A stretch of DNA of 64,000 nt from Hyaloraphidium curvatum (Eukaryota; Monoblepharomycota; Hyaloraphidiomycetes; Hyaloraphidiales; Hyaloraphidiaceae), in contig JAIVFI010000002.1 in assembly GCA_025558095.1 (NCBI GenBank), forward strand, positions 434,001 through 498,000, given 5' to 3'. The notes beneath the pieces were generated by a model, which had not been told where the DNA came from, did no database searches, and worked only from the letters and a program-made list of their open reading frames with translations. The stretch's first letter is position 1, and every line of letters starts with the position of its first letter. Both the position numbers and the translations under genes were made by a program. Positions 13,205 through 25,354 of the stretch are shown here, one piece after another.

Positions 13205-13422
13205 TTTGCGTGCTCTGATGCTGGCGCGGAAACCGGAAGGGGGACCAGGGTGCCAAGGCCTGTGAACGACGGTTCCGGCACCCCCGAAGGCCCGGAGGCA
13301 CGCACCGAGACCAGGCAATTTGGTCTTGCTGAATCTCTGTTGTACTGAGCTTTGGCCAGACACTGCTGGGTCAGTCGGAATTGCGGAAGGAGCATAAACA
13401 CCCCGCCACCAATCACAAAACA

Positions 13423-16122
13423 TCACAAAATGGCGTGTGCCTGATACAGCAATGACCTAACCCTGTAGTAATCCTTGCTAAGCAGTCCTTCCAGAACCAG
13501 CTTCCCCGTGCTCGACTGGCAATCACCGATTCATATTGACATACGCGCCACGGAATCAGCACAAACCCACCTTGCGCACAGATACCGTGCCGCTATTGCA
13601 GACGAGGATGCCCCCCTCTTGAAAGTCCGCCGTGATTCCCGCGCTTTGTAAAATGCGGCGGAACTCCGAGAGTTTCAGATCGCCGACGATGACGGCGGCC
13701 TGTTGGGAGGTGTTGGAGTTTTCCTGCGCTGGCAGGTCCAGGACGGGATCGCCGCCATCTGACGGCAGATGGATCACCCCATCCACGAACGCTAGCTGGT
13801 ATTCTTCGACCTTCGACATCTTGAGCGAGCTGACCAGAGTGTCGGTCAAGCGCAGCTGAGGTGAGTGCATCAGCGAGCACAGTTGGTTGCGACTGTCCGC
13901 CCGAACGGGCAAGGAGCTAACCTGATAGATGTTCTTCGCCATCGACACGTTCACAGTCTCATTGACGGCCGGAGCGAGGACGTCCCGCGTAAAGTTGACG
14001 GCGGAGAGGCAAAACTGCTTCATCGCATCCGTTGCCTCATCCGTCCCGCGCACAAGGATCTTTGCTAGAAGTTAGAACCCGTGCGCAACACTTCCATGCT
14101 TCGAACGCACCAGCTTCTTGGGCTGGACTTGGGGCAGAATGTTCTTGATAGATCTCCCGTCTGTCTCCCCTTCAAAGTCGACGTACTGAACCTTGCAGCG
14201 GACGTGGATTTCGAGCTCTTCGACCAAATACTTGCTGGGAATCTCCGGAACAACTGGCGCAGCTGGCTTTTCAACTTCCATGGCATCCTGGCAACAAGAA
14301 ATGAGCGTCCCGGATTCGGATCCGTCGGGCCGCAAGGACCAACAGCAGCAGCGATGGCGACAGGAGCAGCTCTCTGTTGCCCTTCTGTACTCGCGTCCCG
14401 GGAAAGGAAATCCTCAGGATTAATGACTTCGCCGTAGTCATCGAACCTCCGCTTCAGCTCCAGTGCGGGAAACATTCTGGAGGCTTGCTGGCCTTTGAAA
14501 AGTGCCGACTGGTTTCCCGTGTCCCGCACATACACGTCGAACTTGTAGAGCAGTGGATTCCGAACGTCCTCCGTTTCGGCGACAAAGTCCTCCTCGGATT
14601 CGTCATCGTCCACGACGTCCATCAGCGAGTCGTCCCTGATTTTCGCTGCCAGGGCTTCCGCGGCCTCCTTCTCCCTCTGCATCTGAATGTCCCGGAGATG
14701 TGCAAGCAGCTCCTCGCCTTCGAGCGGAATTTTGCGCTTCACGCGCAGAGGCAGCTTGAAGTCCATCTGCAGCAAGCCGTTGACGGAGACGTCCTCCGCG
14801 CTGTCCACCTTCGTCATCCATTCGTCGTAGAGCTGTCTGCACAAGCTTCCCGGCGGGCCTTTGCTCGTTAGCAACACAATCTTGTCCGGATCTTGGCACC
14901 ACTTCAGAAATAGGTCCTGGGAGAATCCGAAGTCGAGGGACGGCAGTGAGGCCGTGACAACTTTCGATTGCTGGATTTTCTGCAGCTCCACATGGTTCGA
15001 TAGAAGCTGAACGTTCCTGGGAGCAAAGCGCGTGTTGGTCGCACGAATGTCCGCGTCTTTGCCGTGAATCGTACCTGAAGTCCAGCGGGTTTTCGCGGCT
15101 TGTGCTGAACGTCCGGTTCACATCGTCCCCCATCCATTCTATCATGCTCTTGGCATACTGTATTGCGCGGTACGAGTTGTGGCTCAGAAAACAAATCGGG
15201 TAGACATAGCGCCGCTCGTTCCAAGTCCTGTCCAGGAAATAGCAGAGCTCCAAGACTCTCGAGGAAGCATCGCAGGGTATCAAGACGGACTGGTCGCGCT
15301 TCAGCGCCGCCACGATCGTTTCTGCAAAGGCCATGCGTAAGATGCTTCACTGCCAACCTTGTTCACGGGATCCCACCGAGGATGTTGTTTTCTCGCTCTC
15401 TCCTGGTCACCTGCATGTTGTAGAAGTTGTCCGAGTCCGTTATCATGAGCGACGGCTTCAACAGCGCCTCAAGGATCCCGTTCGGGGTGTTGAGGTCGGA
15501 AGCGTTCAGAAGGCGCTCCTTGCTGTGGTTGTAGTTCACAGCGTAAACGATCTCGTCCGTGTCCTTTTTGATCTTCCAAACCGTTCCCCCGATGGTGTGG
15601 CCGGCGCTGTACGCCGTCACAGTGATCCCCTGGCAGTTCTTCCCCTGGAGGCTGTAGGGCTGCGAGTACCGGAGCTGTACGACCGGGTCGAACGCCTTCT
15701 TGACGTCCTCGACGGTAAACAGCTCAAACGCCTCCACCGCGGTCCGCGACAGCACCGCATCCTGGACCGCCAGCATTCCCATGCTGTGCACCGGAACAGT
15801 CGCATAGACGGGGCAGTCCAGCCCGAGCTTCGCGGCTGCATAAGGCAGGGCCCCGAGGTGCGCGAGGTCCGCATGGCTCAGCAGGACGGCATCGACTTGC
15901 TTCGCAATCCTAAAGGAATGGCGCGGCGTCATTTTGATGCCCTCGGAACAGCTAGCCCTGAGAAGAGCTCTACCTCTTGAGGTGCTTGAGATCGTCGGGG
16001 TCGAACGTGTCGGACCATCCGCAATCGAGCAGCACTTTGGCCTCGTCGATTTCAAGCAAGTAGCACGGAGGTTGCTCGTTTCGTGCGCCCGATAGGGCAG
16101 TAAATTTGACGAAGCTAGTCAT
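13423..16122 (-). CDS. CFT2: Cleavage and polyadenylation specificity factor subunit 2 (CPSF100/Cft2)
   Basis: Subunit of the nuclear pre-mRNA 3'-end cleavage complex, partner of the CPSF73 endonuclease. Eight exons: 16122-15974, 15909-15377, 15321-15075, 15016-14344, 14287-14111, 14059-13922, 13855-13571 and 13515-13423; 2295 nt, 764 residues, close to the animal protein. Metallo-beta-lactamase fold: LLEIDEAKVLLDCGWSDTFD near residue 25, LLSHADLAHLGALPYAA near residue 60, then VTAYSAGHTIGGTVWKI. The zinc motif is not the HxHxDH of active nucleases (here SHADLAHLG), as expected for this inactive paralogue. The beta-CASP region begins VLIPCDASSRVLELCYFLDR. The C-terminus keeps FVDGVIHL, LSEFRRILQSAGI and a final YYRVRSLLYQAHAIL in its own small exon. 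Confidence 0.96.
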
Positions 16123-16199
16123 GTCACGGGAGGCATTCTGAGTGTGGTGCTGTCCGGCGGCGAACGCGAGACACGGCGAGCTAGTCAACTAGCTACCCG

Positions 16200-16213
16200 C
16201 CCCCCCCCCCCCC
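16200..16213 (+). repeat. Poly-C tract upstream of CFT2
   Basis: Run of 14 C just upstream of the CFT2 start (on its non-template side a poly-G), followed by CT/GC-rich sequence. The 16123-16408 gap otherwise holds no gene. Confidence 0.8.
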
Positions 16214-16408
16214 TCCTCCGGCGGCCGCGCGCGCTAGACGCACTTAAACGGACGCGTCCTCGATGAAAACGACGCGTGCTCGCGTCGTCGTGCGGACGGC
16301 TCGCGTTACATTTCTTTCTGGCTATTGACAGCGACCAGGGGCGTTCAATACCACGGATTCGAGAGCTGAGGTGCCATGATCCTGCAGACTATGGCCAGCC
16401 GTGTATTC

Positions 16409-19400
16409 TCAGTTTGCGATAGGATCCGGCGAACCCGCCGGGTTAGCTACCGGCGGTTTCGGTCCCGCGATCATCTTGCGCACTGCGGGCGACCTCTTGG
16501 CGTAACTGTGATCATAACGGCCCTGTGTCCGCACCTCCAGGGCCGGAGCGTTCGCACGGCCCGGAAGGGTCGGATACCGAACCATCCGTCCTCGCGGCGA
16601 TTTGGTCCATTTCGCCTTGTTCAGCATGATCAGCGGATCCCCGGCGTTGCTGACTGCTTGGAGCTCTTCCAAACGTTGCAGGGCCTCAATGAGTTGTTGG
16701 GCTGGTTCGTCGATCTCGATGCTGAGGGCGCCACCGCTCCCCGAAAACGATGTGGGTGGCCCCAAGTTCCGCGCAGCGAGGTGCTCATCTGTGAGATGCC
16801 CGGCCCACTCATCCGTCTCCAGCAGCTTTACAATGGCCTCCTTCTCCGGACGAGCAAGCTCCGCCGCCTGCGATCGAGTCATTTGCCATCCCGACGAAGC
16901 ACGAGCCACCTCCCGAGAAGCACGAATCGGCGGTAGGCCGACGGAACTCAGAACAGCATCGAGAGCCGACGTCTCCACATTCCAGGGATCGGTGAGGGAA
17001 GCCGAATCGTTGCGACGAGGTCCTGGTCGGTCCACTTCCATTGCCACAGGAGAGTGCCTCTCCGCACGCGCCGCTGGTTCCATGCCGATCTGTTCGCTTA
17101 AGCCACCAGTAGCGTTCGAATGTGTAGAATCGGGTTGGGACCGCTGTTGTATCGCGCTTTGCTGGCCAACCGCGGCGGCGCCTTCCAGTTCGAGTGCCGC
17201 GTCAAGGGCACGAGAGGAAGGTATAGTGCCCACGGTTTTCGGCGCAGACACGGATGTCGCCCAAGCGCCGGTCGGGGCGACGTCGCGCTTGTTTCGTGAC
17301 GAGGGATGTGGATTGGTTTCCGGTAAGGCAGCCCGAGCGCCAGCTCTTCTCTGAGCCGGCAACGGCAATCCATCCAGAGGGACCTCCGCAAAGCGTCCCT
17401 CAGGACTTCGGAGCTTCTCCGAAGGGCTGGTAGTGCCCAGCTTCGGAGCGGAAACGAGTGCTGCACCTGACCGGTCCCGTGGTGGCTTTAAAGGCGGCGG
17501 AGGGTCCGCCAGTCGTGCTTTGCTGAGCATGGCCTGCTCGGTGATCGCCTCCGCCATGATAACCCCTCCTTCGAGAACAGTGCGCCGCTTTTTCGCCTGC
17601 GAAGCGTCCGGCACGTCGTTGCCGGTCCGTGTTTCTGTGGGGCCAGCTCGCCCGACGTCTCTGCGGGCAAGAACAGCCGCTTCCGAAGGGCGGACCGGCT
17701 GTTGATCGTCGGCGGGACGGAGCCTCTTCGTGCCGACCTCTCGCGAGCGGTTATCAAGCCTGCGCTCGCGCAAATCTTTCACCTCGGCGGCAGCGTGGCC
17801 AGGCAAAGCCTGCCCAGTTGAGGCCTTGTCGGGTCGTGCAGCTGGCGAAATGTCGAGCTGTGGCACCGCACCAAGAGCAGACAGCTCGGCTCCAGATGCT
17901 CTCCTCTCACCCCCGAAGCGATGGGGGCTCACAGGGGTGATCTCCGTAGTGGAAGGGATAGCGATAGGTCCCGGCAAAAAGGATGCGTCTTGGTTCGGCG
18001 CTCCATCAGATCGGCGCAGTCCTCCAGCGCTGACGGCAGGGCGATCATCGTGCAATCCCGCCCTGGAAGAGCGCATTGGGCTGGGACTGCGGTTGCGTGC
18101 CGATTCAAATGTCGCATCGCGTCCCCAGCCTGGATCCGGATGCGGCCAATAATGGTTCGGATAGCCAAAGCCGGGGCCAGCGAAACGATCTTCTGGCGGA
18201 GCTTCTGACGGCCCTGGCGGGTGCCACCGAGCATGGCCATGGTCGAGACCGTACCGGTCCGAGTGCGCCGAGTAAGCGTCCAAGGGTTCCTGCCCATACG
18301 GACCACGCAAGCTGCCGGACGACGGCCGCGCCCAGTATTCGGCGAACTCTCGAGGATCGTTGCCATGACCCTGCTCATCCACGAATCATCGTCACACACG
18401 CGCGAAATGCAATGCCGCCGCTCACTTGAAAACGTTCGTCCATGCGACCATCTTCTGGGAACGTGCCGTGCGACGAGTCCGAAACCGGTGGCGCGAAGTA
18501 GCCAGGAGGGGGATAAGTGCGCTGGCCGGGCACATAATCGCCCGGGTACTCGAAGGGTCTGTCGCGAGGTCTGCCATATTCTGCCGGAGAGTAAGGCTCG
18601 TAAGCATTCTGGTGCTGGCGCTGGTAGAAATCGGAGTCCCCAAAACGACGATCCGTGGGGCTATGTGCTTCCCGACGAAAATCAGCGTAAAGCCGTGTCG
18701 CAGCTGGCTCCGGACCTGGTCCGGGCTGACTCCACGGCGCGTACGCATCCGGTCGACGTTCCAGTGGGGAGCGAATGGCGGCAGTACGACCAAAGCTGGC
18801 CCCCTGGGCAGCCCGATCGCCTACTTTTCGGGGACTCTCGCCGACATGCCTGCCAGCATCGCCTTCAGGTCCGCCGGCCTGGGCGAACGAGGACTTGGGC
18901 AGAGCATGGGGTTCCGTGAAGGCGGGCGCTGACGGCCCGCCGCCGGCCTCGGGCGTAGAGTTGGCCTCCTGTTTGCCGTTCCTCTTCTTGCTTTCGAACT
19001 CGTGCCAGCTTCGGCCCTGCGTGTTGATGGGTATGTGGGGCCGTTCACACGGCAGTGGATCCGACGAGAACCACGGATGCTTGATCGCCTCTCGCGCCGA
19101 AGGCCGGGCGGACGGGTCAATTTCCAGCAGCTTGTCCACCAGGTCCGCCGCGAGCTCCGGCAGCTTCCACGCTCGACAGCTCGCGAGGAGGGTCCGGGGC
19201 CGGACGACCTTGGGCTTCAGGTACGAGTACCACTCCATGTGCACAATCCCGGGCCAATTGCTCTCGTTGGGGGTGCCGCAGATCTGCCAGATGGAGTTGA
19301 GCTGCGAGATTTCGTCCGAGCCTGTGAACACGGCCTTGTAGGTGAAGAACTCGAGCATGACACAGCTGCCGGGAGGGGATCCTGTCAGCCCCTCGCGGCG

Positions 19401-20400
19401 GTACGGCCCCGCGCGAGTCGGACGGACCCAACGCTCCAGATGTCGATTTCCGGCCCGTACTTTGTGCTCCCGAGGCACAGCTCCGGGGCCCTGTACCAGA
19501 GAGTGACCACGCGGTTCGTCATGCAGTCGGCTTTGGTTTCGGATCGCCGGCCAGTCGCATGGCGCGCGAGCCCAAAGTCGGCGAGCTTCAGCTGCAGCTT
19601 TTCGTTCAGCAGGACGTTGGCCGCCTTGATGTCGCGGTGGAGGATCCCCTTGCTGTGGAGGAAGTCCAGGCCGCGGAGCATCTGGCGCACGAGGCACTTG
19701 ATCTGCACCTCCTCGAAGGCGTGCTGCTTCGAGTGCAGCAGGCCGGCGAGATCGTGATCCATGTACTCGAACACCAGCGCGTACTCCACCTTCCGGCCTG
19801 GGGAGCGCGGGTTGGCATGGTCCGGGACGGCAGCCGGCCGAGCACTGGCACCTTCCGCGGTGTTGATCCGGTAGGACACGGCCTCCTGCACCTGCAGGAT
19901 GTTCTCGTGCGCCAGCGACGTGAGGAACTTGATCTCGCGGATCGCGGTGAACGGGAACTGCGGGCCGCGGGCGGTCAGCAACAGTCCGGCCGCCAGCAGA
20001 CGCCGCGGTCGGCGGTGCGGGGCCCCACCCCGTCCCTCTCGTTCTCCATGCGCAGCCGCTTGACGGCCACGAAGCCGCCTGTGCGCTGGTTGCGGGCCTT
20101 GAACACCTTTGCGTACGTGCCCTCGCCGACCTGGCCGATCGTCTCGTACACGTCCGCGTCCAGCCGCAGCCGCTTGACGCGCGGCTCGTCCACGGCGTCG
20201 GGCTCCGCGGCGCGCTCCCGGGGGTCCGGCGCGGCGTGCGGGTCGCGCCAGGCGGGCGGCGGCGGCAGCGCGGGCGGCAGCGGCGGCGGCGGCGGCGGGC
20301 GCTCCCAGAAGTCCGGCGGCGTCGGGGCGTCCCGCCAGCGGTCGTCGCCCCACCGCGGCGCGCGCGGCCCGCGCTCGCGCCCGTCGTAGTCGTACGCCAT
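16409..20400 (-). CDS. CTK1: CTK1/CDK12-like RNA polymerase II CTD kinase with very long C-terminal tail
   Basis: Cyclin-dependent kinase expected to phosphorylate Ser2 of the Pol II CTD. Exons 20400-20029, 19957-19428, 19365-18426 and 18370-16409; about 1267 residues. A further in-frame 54-nt intron (GTGCCA..CCCCAG, near 19800-19850) is possible. A Pro-rich N-terminus precedes the kinase: glycine loop GEGTYAKVFKA, Lys in AVKRL, cyclin-binding helix FPFTAIREIKFL, catalytic HRDIKAANVLL, LADFGLARH and T-loop MTNRVVTLWYRAPEL with the activating Thr region. FPxTxIREIK plus the preceding GFP-type context fit CTK1/CDK12 better than CDK9. After the kinase (ends about SAREAIKHPWF) follow over 800 residues rich in Pro, Ser, Arg and Tyr, low complexity, without a known domain. 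Cyclin partner not in the window; cyclin H at 23.9 kb serves TFIIH kinase instead. Confidence 0.88.
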
Positions 20401-21070
20401 CGGGCGCCCGTACTACTGCTCAGCGGGGCTATTAACTAGAAGTCGCGATATCTCGATCCATGTACGGGGCCTCTCAGACCGTGAGTGCCAGGCAGTGCCA
20501 GGAGCCTTATGGCCGTTTGGGCAAAGCTTGCCCACCCCAATTTCCGCGAACGAAACGCTTGCCTAACTGCAACCGCACTCACCCCGTAACCGTTGGAGCG
20601 AGAACCAGCTAACCGGCGCGAAAGTTTCATATTTGCCGCTTTCTTTCTGCCGCCGTGGGGTGTGTGGGACGAAACACAGTGGTTTGCTGCTGGGTCTCGT
20701 TGACCGGGTGCCCCTCAGCGACGGCCAGGAAGACTGCTCAAGGCGCTGCTCAGCAGGCCTGGGTACGGCGAATGCAGTCTGCACATTGTTTTGGGATATG
20801 TACGCGGACCAGTGAGGCGCTGTAATCCGAGAACCGCGGGTTGAGCCCAGCACGGTGCTTTGGGCCTCCCGCCCTCGGCAGTTTTGCAAGCAGACAACGG
20901 AACAGATACATAGAGCGCATCAAATATGAAACATTTCCGGGTATTTCCTATTGGTTCCTGCTTTTGCCGTGGCCTGGGGGATGGGAGATTCGGCGCCCAG
21001 TTTTGTGTGCGGGGTGGGGCCGGGTGGGCAAGCTTTGGAGAAACGGCAATAATACTGTAGCAGGAGTGGG
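20401..21070. other. Divergent intergenic region (CTK1-like / URA5)
   Basis: 670 nt between two divergent starts. No coding sequence, tRNA or repeat recognised; promoters of both genes presumably lie here. Confidence 0.5.
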
Positions 21071-21745
21071 ATGACCGAGCTCAAACCGTACCAGGCGGCG
21101 TTCCTGGAGCTCTGCCTGCGCCAGGACGTGCTGCGCTTCGGCAGCTTCACGCTCAAGTCGGGCCGCGCGTCGCCGTACTTCTTCAACGCGGGCCTGTTCA
21201 ACACCGGCGGCCTGCTCGCGCAGATCGGCCAGCACTACGCCGCGTGCCTCGCAGACTGCGGCCTCGACGCCGCCGCCGACGTGCTCTTCGGCCCGGCCTA
21301 CAAGGGCATCCCGCTGGTCGCCGCGACCGCGATCGCCCTCGCCGAGAAGCACGGCCGCGACGTGCCCTTCTGCTTCAACAGGAAGGAGGCAAAGGACCAC
21401 GGCGAGGGCGGGACAATCGTCGGCACGCCGCTCGCGCCCGGCATGCGCGTCGTCGTCGTGGACGACGTCATCACGGCCGGCACCGCCATCCGCGAGTCGG
21501 TCGCCGTCATCAGGGCCCACGGCGCCGAGCTCGCCGGCGTGCTCCTCGCCCTGGACAGGCAGGAAAAGGGCCTCGGGGATCTGTCGGCGATCCAGCAGCT
21601 CCAGCAGGACTACGGCGTGCCGGTGGCCAGCATCGTCCGGCTGGACGACATTGTCCGCTTCCTCGAGGGGAAGCAGGACAGGGCCGCGGCCCTGAGCGAC
21701 ATCCGCCAGTATCGAGACAAGTTCGGGGCCACGTATTCGTTGTGA
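21071..21745 (+). CDS. URA5: Orotate phosphoribosyltransferase
   Basis: Cytosolic enzyme joining orotate and PRPP to give OMP in pyrimidine synthesis. Single exon, 224 residues, the usual length for the fungal stand-alone enzyme (animals and plants fuse it to OMP decarboxylase). Motifs: [20 protein letters not shown] near residue 25, [11 protein letters not shown] near residue 75, [15 protein letters not shown] near residue 100, and the PRPP-binding [14 protein letters not shown] near residues 121-134. High GC. Start chosen at the only ATG giving [15 protein letters not shown], which aligns with the family N-terminus. MDM34 follows 240 nt downstream on the same strand. Confidence 0.97.
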   Translation: MTELKPYQAAFLELCLRQDVLRFGSFTLKSGRASPYFFNAGLFNTGGLLAQIGQHYAACLADCGLDAAADVLFGPAYKGIPLVAATAIALAEKHGRDVPFCFNRKEAKDHGEGGTIVGTPLAPGMRVVVVDDVITAGTAIRESVAVIRAHGAELAGVLLALDRQEKGLGDLSAIQQLQQDYGVPVASIVRLDDIVRFLEGKQDRAAALSDIRQYRDKFGATYSL

Positions 21746-21984
21746 CGGCGCTGCGCATCGACCCGATACACCAGCTCTCCGTTCAGCAGATCGTAGGCTA
21801 GGAGCGCTGGTGCTGCGGTGCTCGGCGCGGAGCAATAGTTGTTTGTAGCTGCTCTTTGTAGCTGCGAATGATGCCAAGTGGCATCGTGGCATCACTGGTA
21901 CCACAGGATCGAGTGAACCGAAGTGAAAGTTCAACGTCACGGACGGCACACCCGCGCCATCGTCCTTCCGGTCGCCCCGTGCCG

Positions 21985-23820
21985 ATGGCGTTCCGGTTCA
22001 ACTGGCCCGGTCTTTTCTCGCCGGACTTCATAGAGCACGCCACGGCGCGGCTCGAGGCCGCGCTCAACGGCGGCGGCAAGCCGGCCCAAATCGTCGGCAC
22101 CATCTCCGTCAAGGAGCTGCACCTGGGGACGCAGGCGCCCGAGCTGGAGATGCTCGAGATCGGGGAGCTCGCCGAGGACAAGTTCCGGGGCATGTTCAAG
22201 CTCACCTACGGGGGCGACGCCTACCTGGTGCTGCAGATGAGCGTGCAGGCGAACCCGCTGCCCGACGTGAAGCACCACCGCTCCGTGCCCTTCCGCTCCG
22301 CCATGGTGGCCGCCAACAAGCCGCTGGTTGTGCCGATGCAGCTCAGCATCTCCAACTTGAAGCTCCGAGGGGTCGCGGCGCTAGTGGTGGACAGGGCAAA
22401 GGGGGCCACGCTGACGTTCAAGAACGATCCGCTGGACCGGGTCGACGTGTCGAGCACGTTCGACAACGTCGCAAACATACGGCGCTTCCTCCAGAACGAG
22501 ATTGAGCGCCAGCTGCGCAAACTGTTTACCGAGGACCTCCCGGCTCTGATACACAGCCTGTCGCTTCACCGGTTGTCGCCGCAGTCGGCTTCGTCGACGG
22601 AAACGCACCACGGAAGGCCCGTAGACGGGCATGCGGACGTGACTTTCGGGGCGGACGGCATCCCCATCGTGACCGCGGGCTCCTACTCCGCAGGATGCGG
22701 TCGCGGAGACAGCCGCTCCGTCGGGTCGGCGGACAGCGGATACCACTCGGAAGGGCCTGTTTCGCTCGAAGCCTACCGTGACGTTTTCGGCGTGTGGCCC
22801 GGATCGCCAGAAGTGGCCGCGCGTCAACCGGTGCACGCCGGCAGATCGTCAAAATGGGTCGGGAACGAGGCCTGGGAAGCGGAGCTGCGCGGTGGCGCGT
22901 CGTCATTGTCGCCCTATGCCTTACCCGGTGTTGACGGAGACTGGGCGCACCAGGAAGTGCTCCTAACGAAGGATCTCGCCGACATGTGGCGGGCGGGGAA
23001 GATGGGCATCTACTCGAGGAGGGTCAGCGTTTACGGGCTCATATCCGTGCCGACGACGCTCTCGTCCACAGTGGGACGGATGGTGCCGGAAGGCGGCGGA
23101 CATCCAAATCCCGGTGCCCTGGGACTCCGTGTCGCGCTGGGGCCTGAGAACACGAAGCAAGACAGACTGGCGGTGTGGCGCCGCCAGTTGCATTTGGCGG
23201 ACGACGACAGGGCGCACGGTCGGAGATCTCCACCCGCTTCGCTTGCCCCGCAGGCTTTTCGCAAATCACTCGAGATGACCCATGGCGGTGTATCGCCTTT
23301 GGGAGAGCGAACGTCGGCCGTTGACTGTCTCGCGGGCACCGTCTATGGAGTTTCATCGCCAGGGACCACCATTGCACATCATTCCGACGGTCATTCTTCT
23401 CTTCCCACTGTTATGGAGGCAAGGTCAGTTCCGGCTCAGCAGCTAAACTTGCTGTTCACAGCAAACCGAACCCTTTCTTTGTACGTACGCCCTTCGCCGT
23501 CCTGCGTGGCTTTCCGGACGCACCCGCGACAAGGCAGTGGGTCGTTTTTTGTGCCCGGTTCCGCCCATGGGCCAGCCCAAGGCGTCAAGGCGCAGCGGCG
23601 GATCCATCGTTTTCGAATGCCAGCAAAACCTGTGCAGGGTATCGGACTTGTGCCAACTGGCTCGCCGCGCTCGGTTTCTTCGAGCAGCTTTGCTGACATC
23701 GAGTCTGTCAAATCTGCTGGATCAGCGCAATCGCGCGCTTCTTCAAAGCCGACAAGCGTTCGAAGCGCCCCACTATCATCCTCCGGACATTGGAGGAAGT
23801 TGGAAAAGGCTCCGGTGTAG
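21985..23820 (+). CDS. MDM34: Mdm34, mitochondrial outer-membrane subunit of ERMES
   Basis: Subunit of the ER-mitochondria encounter structure, which tethers the ER to mitochondria and moves phospholipids through SMP domains. The first 190 residues are the SMP domain: MAFRFNWPGLFSPDF, VKELHLGTQAPELEMLEIGE, KFRGMFKLTYGGDAYLVLQM, QANPL, then LRGVAALVVDRAKGATLTFK and NDPLDRVDVSSTFDNVANI. The remaining 420 residues are Ser/Pro-rich, variable and likely disordered, as in other Mdm34 proteins. Single exon, 611 residues. A longer reading begins at 21868, but the ATG at 21985 matches the conserved family start. Another ERMES subunit, Mmm1, lies 2.8 kb downstream on the opposite strand. Confidence 0.93.
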   Translation: MAFRFNWPGLFSPDFIEHATARLEAALNGGGKPAQIVGTISVKELHLGTQAPELEMLEIGELAEDKFRGMFKLTYGGDAYLVLQMSVQANPLPDVKHHRSVPFRSAMVAANKPLVVPMQLSISNLKLRGVAALVVDRAKGATLTFKNDPLDRVDVSSTFDNVANIRRFLQNEIERQLRKLFTEDLPALIHSLSLHRLSPQSASSTETHHGRPVDGHADVTFGADGIPIVTAGSYSAGCGRGDSRSVGSADSGYHSEGPVSLEAYRDVFGVWPGSPEVAARQPVHAGRSSKWVGNEAWEAELRGGASSLSPYALPGVDGDWAHQEVLLTKDLADMWRAGKMGIYSRRVSVYGLISVPTTLSSTVGRMVPEGGGHPNPGALGLRVALGPENTKQDRLAVWRRQLHLADDDRAHGRRSPPASLAPQAFRKSLEMTHGGVSPLGERTSAVDCLAGTVYGVSSPGTTIAHHSDGHSSLPTVMEARSVPAQQLNLLFTANRTLSLYVRPSPSCVAFRTHPRQGSGSFFVPGSAHGPAQGVKAQRRIHRFRMPAKPVQGIGLVPTGSPRSVSSSSFADIESVKSAGSAQSRASSKPTSVRSAPLSSSGHWRKLEKAPV

Positions 23821-23903
23821 TCCTGGCACGATGATACTTTACAAGCTTCCAATTGTTGAGTGCGGCAATACCCAGTGCTGCGGGTCCCGCCAAGTCGTCC
23901 ACG

Positions 23904-25073
23904 ATGATCACGCCGTTCTCGCCCGCGGAGCTCCAGTCGCTCCGTGCACAGAACTATGCGAAGCACGCGGCCCTCGTTTCGGCCAACCTGGTCGAAGAGC
24001 AGGTGCCTCGACGCCCATCGAACGCGCGGGACGCGTCTGACAAGGGCCGATGCCAGAAACTCGGGGGAATGGACGACACGCTTCCCATCGAGCTCATCAC
24101 GTTGGAAGAGCAGATGCAAATGCTCGCGCATTATTCGGTGCTACTGAGGAAGTTCTGCTCGGGCAAGGAGATTCGCTTTCCGGACGGCGTCAAGGTCCGT
24201 CTCTTGCTCGCGCAGTCACGAGGCAGCGAATCTCATGCGACCCAGGCCGCAGCGATGATCTACTTCTGGCGATTCTATCTCTACGAGTCTGTGATGAACT
24301 ACCATCCCCGAGACGTACTGTGCGTCGTTTCCAGGGTCCTTTGTGTTCACAGCTAGATGATCGCTTCGCCAGACTGACCAGTGCGCTCCTGGCTTCCAAG
24401 ACGGAGAGCTTCGCGATGGAGCTCAAGGACATACTGCAGATCGCGAATCCGCCGGACAGGAGTGTCATTACCAACCTGGAGTTTGTCCTGTGCCAAGTTC
24501 TGCAGTTCGAGCTTCAGGTCCGGCATCCATATCTGCCGATGCATGGCATCTTCCTGGACTTTCAGCAGTTTCTGCTTTCTGCGGATGGACCGCGGTCTAC
24601 CTACGCGACCGGAGAATCGGACCCCGCACGGCTGGGAGACAGATCTGGTCCCGTCGGGCCCCGCAGGGCTCACGACGCCGTTCTGCAAGAAGCCTACGCC
24701 ACCGCGAGAAATGTTGCGGAGCAGTGCCTCTCGACCGACATCCTCCTGTTGTACCTTCCGAGCCAAATTGCTTGGGCGTGCTGGATGGTGGCGTGCAAAC
24801 GCCATGCGCTCGGCGAGGACTGGGAGGCGTGCGTTCGCCCTATTGCCTCATTGCGCTCGTTGCTAAAATCTTTCTTGATTTAGCTTTTTGGAGAGCCGTT
24901 TTCGGGATCAGGCGGACCCGGGCCAGGTCGAGCTTCTTCGTTCGAAAATGCATGAGATCGACGGCCGGATTGCCTCTCTGACCCTGGAGCTCTCGCCGGA
25001 ACGCAACGCCGTACTGCGCGACAAGCTGTCGCGCTGCTCCAATCCCGCACACCGCCCAGACAGCAAGCTGTAG
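23904..25073 (+). CDS. CCL1: Cyclin H (TFIIH / CDK-activating kinase cyclin)
   Basis: Regulatory cyclin for the TFIIH kinase that phosphorylates Pol II CTD Ser5 and activates CDKs. Exons 23904-24194, 24246-24319, 24373-24828 and 24884-25073; 336 residues, near the animal length of 323. Box 1: AAMIYFWRFYLYESVMNYHP, RDV, then after splicing LLTSALLASKTESFAMELKD. Next come LCQVLQFELQVRHPYLPMHG and box 2 with CLSTDILLLYLPSQIAWACW. The last exon codes the C-terminal helix RSKMHEIDGRIASLTLELSP. Introns are 51, 53 and 55 nt. The start follows the upstream MDM34 stop by 83 nt on the same strand. Confidence 0.93.
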
Positions 25074-25354
25074 GTGTCTTGGCGTTGCAGGGCAGTTGGT
25101 TGCTTCTCACCCGTCTCGATCGCTCAAGCTCGCAGCGCCGGCGCCAGGAAAATGCGAAGCGCTCAGAGGCGAAGCAGGCGGCGAAGCGGGCCGTGCAGGT
25201 TCGGAAGCACGAGGAGCTTGCCAGGGTGTTTTCGTGAATAAGTGAACGGACCCCGTTGGCGCTCTAGGGTTGGCACCCTTGATTTTTAGTTGGCGTCCGG
25301 TCCGGTCCGATTTGAAAGTCCCTTGACCAGAAGCAGTCTCATCAATCATCAATC
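25074..25354. other. Spacer between cyclin H and RPL10A
   Basis: 281 nt, presumably cyclin H 3' UTR and ribosomal protein promoter. No gene seen. Confidence 0.5.
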
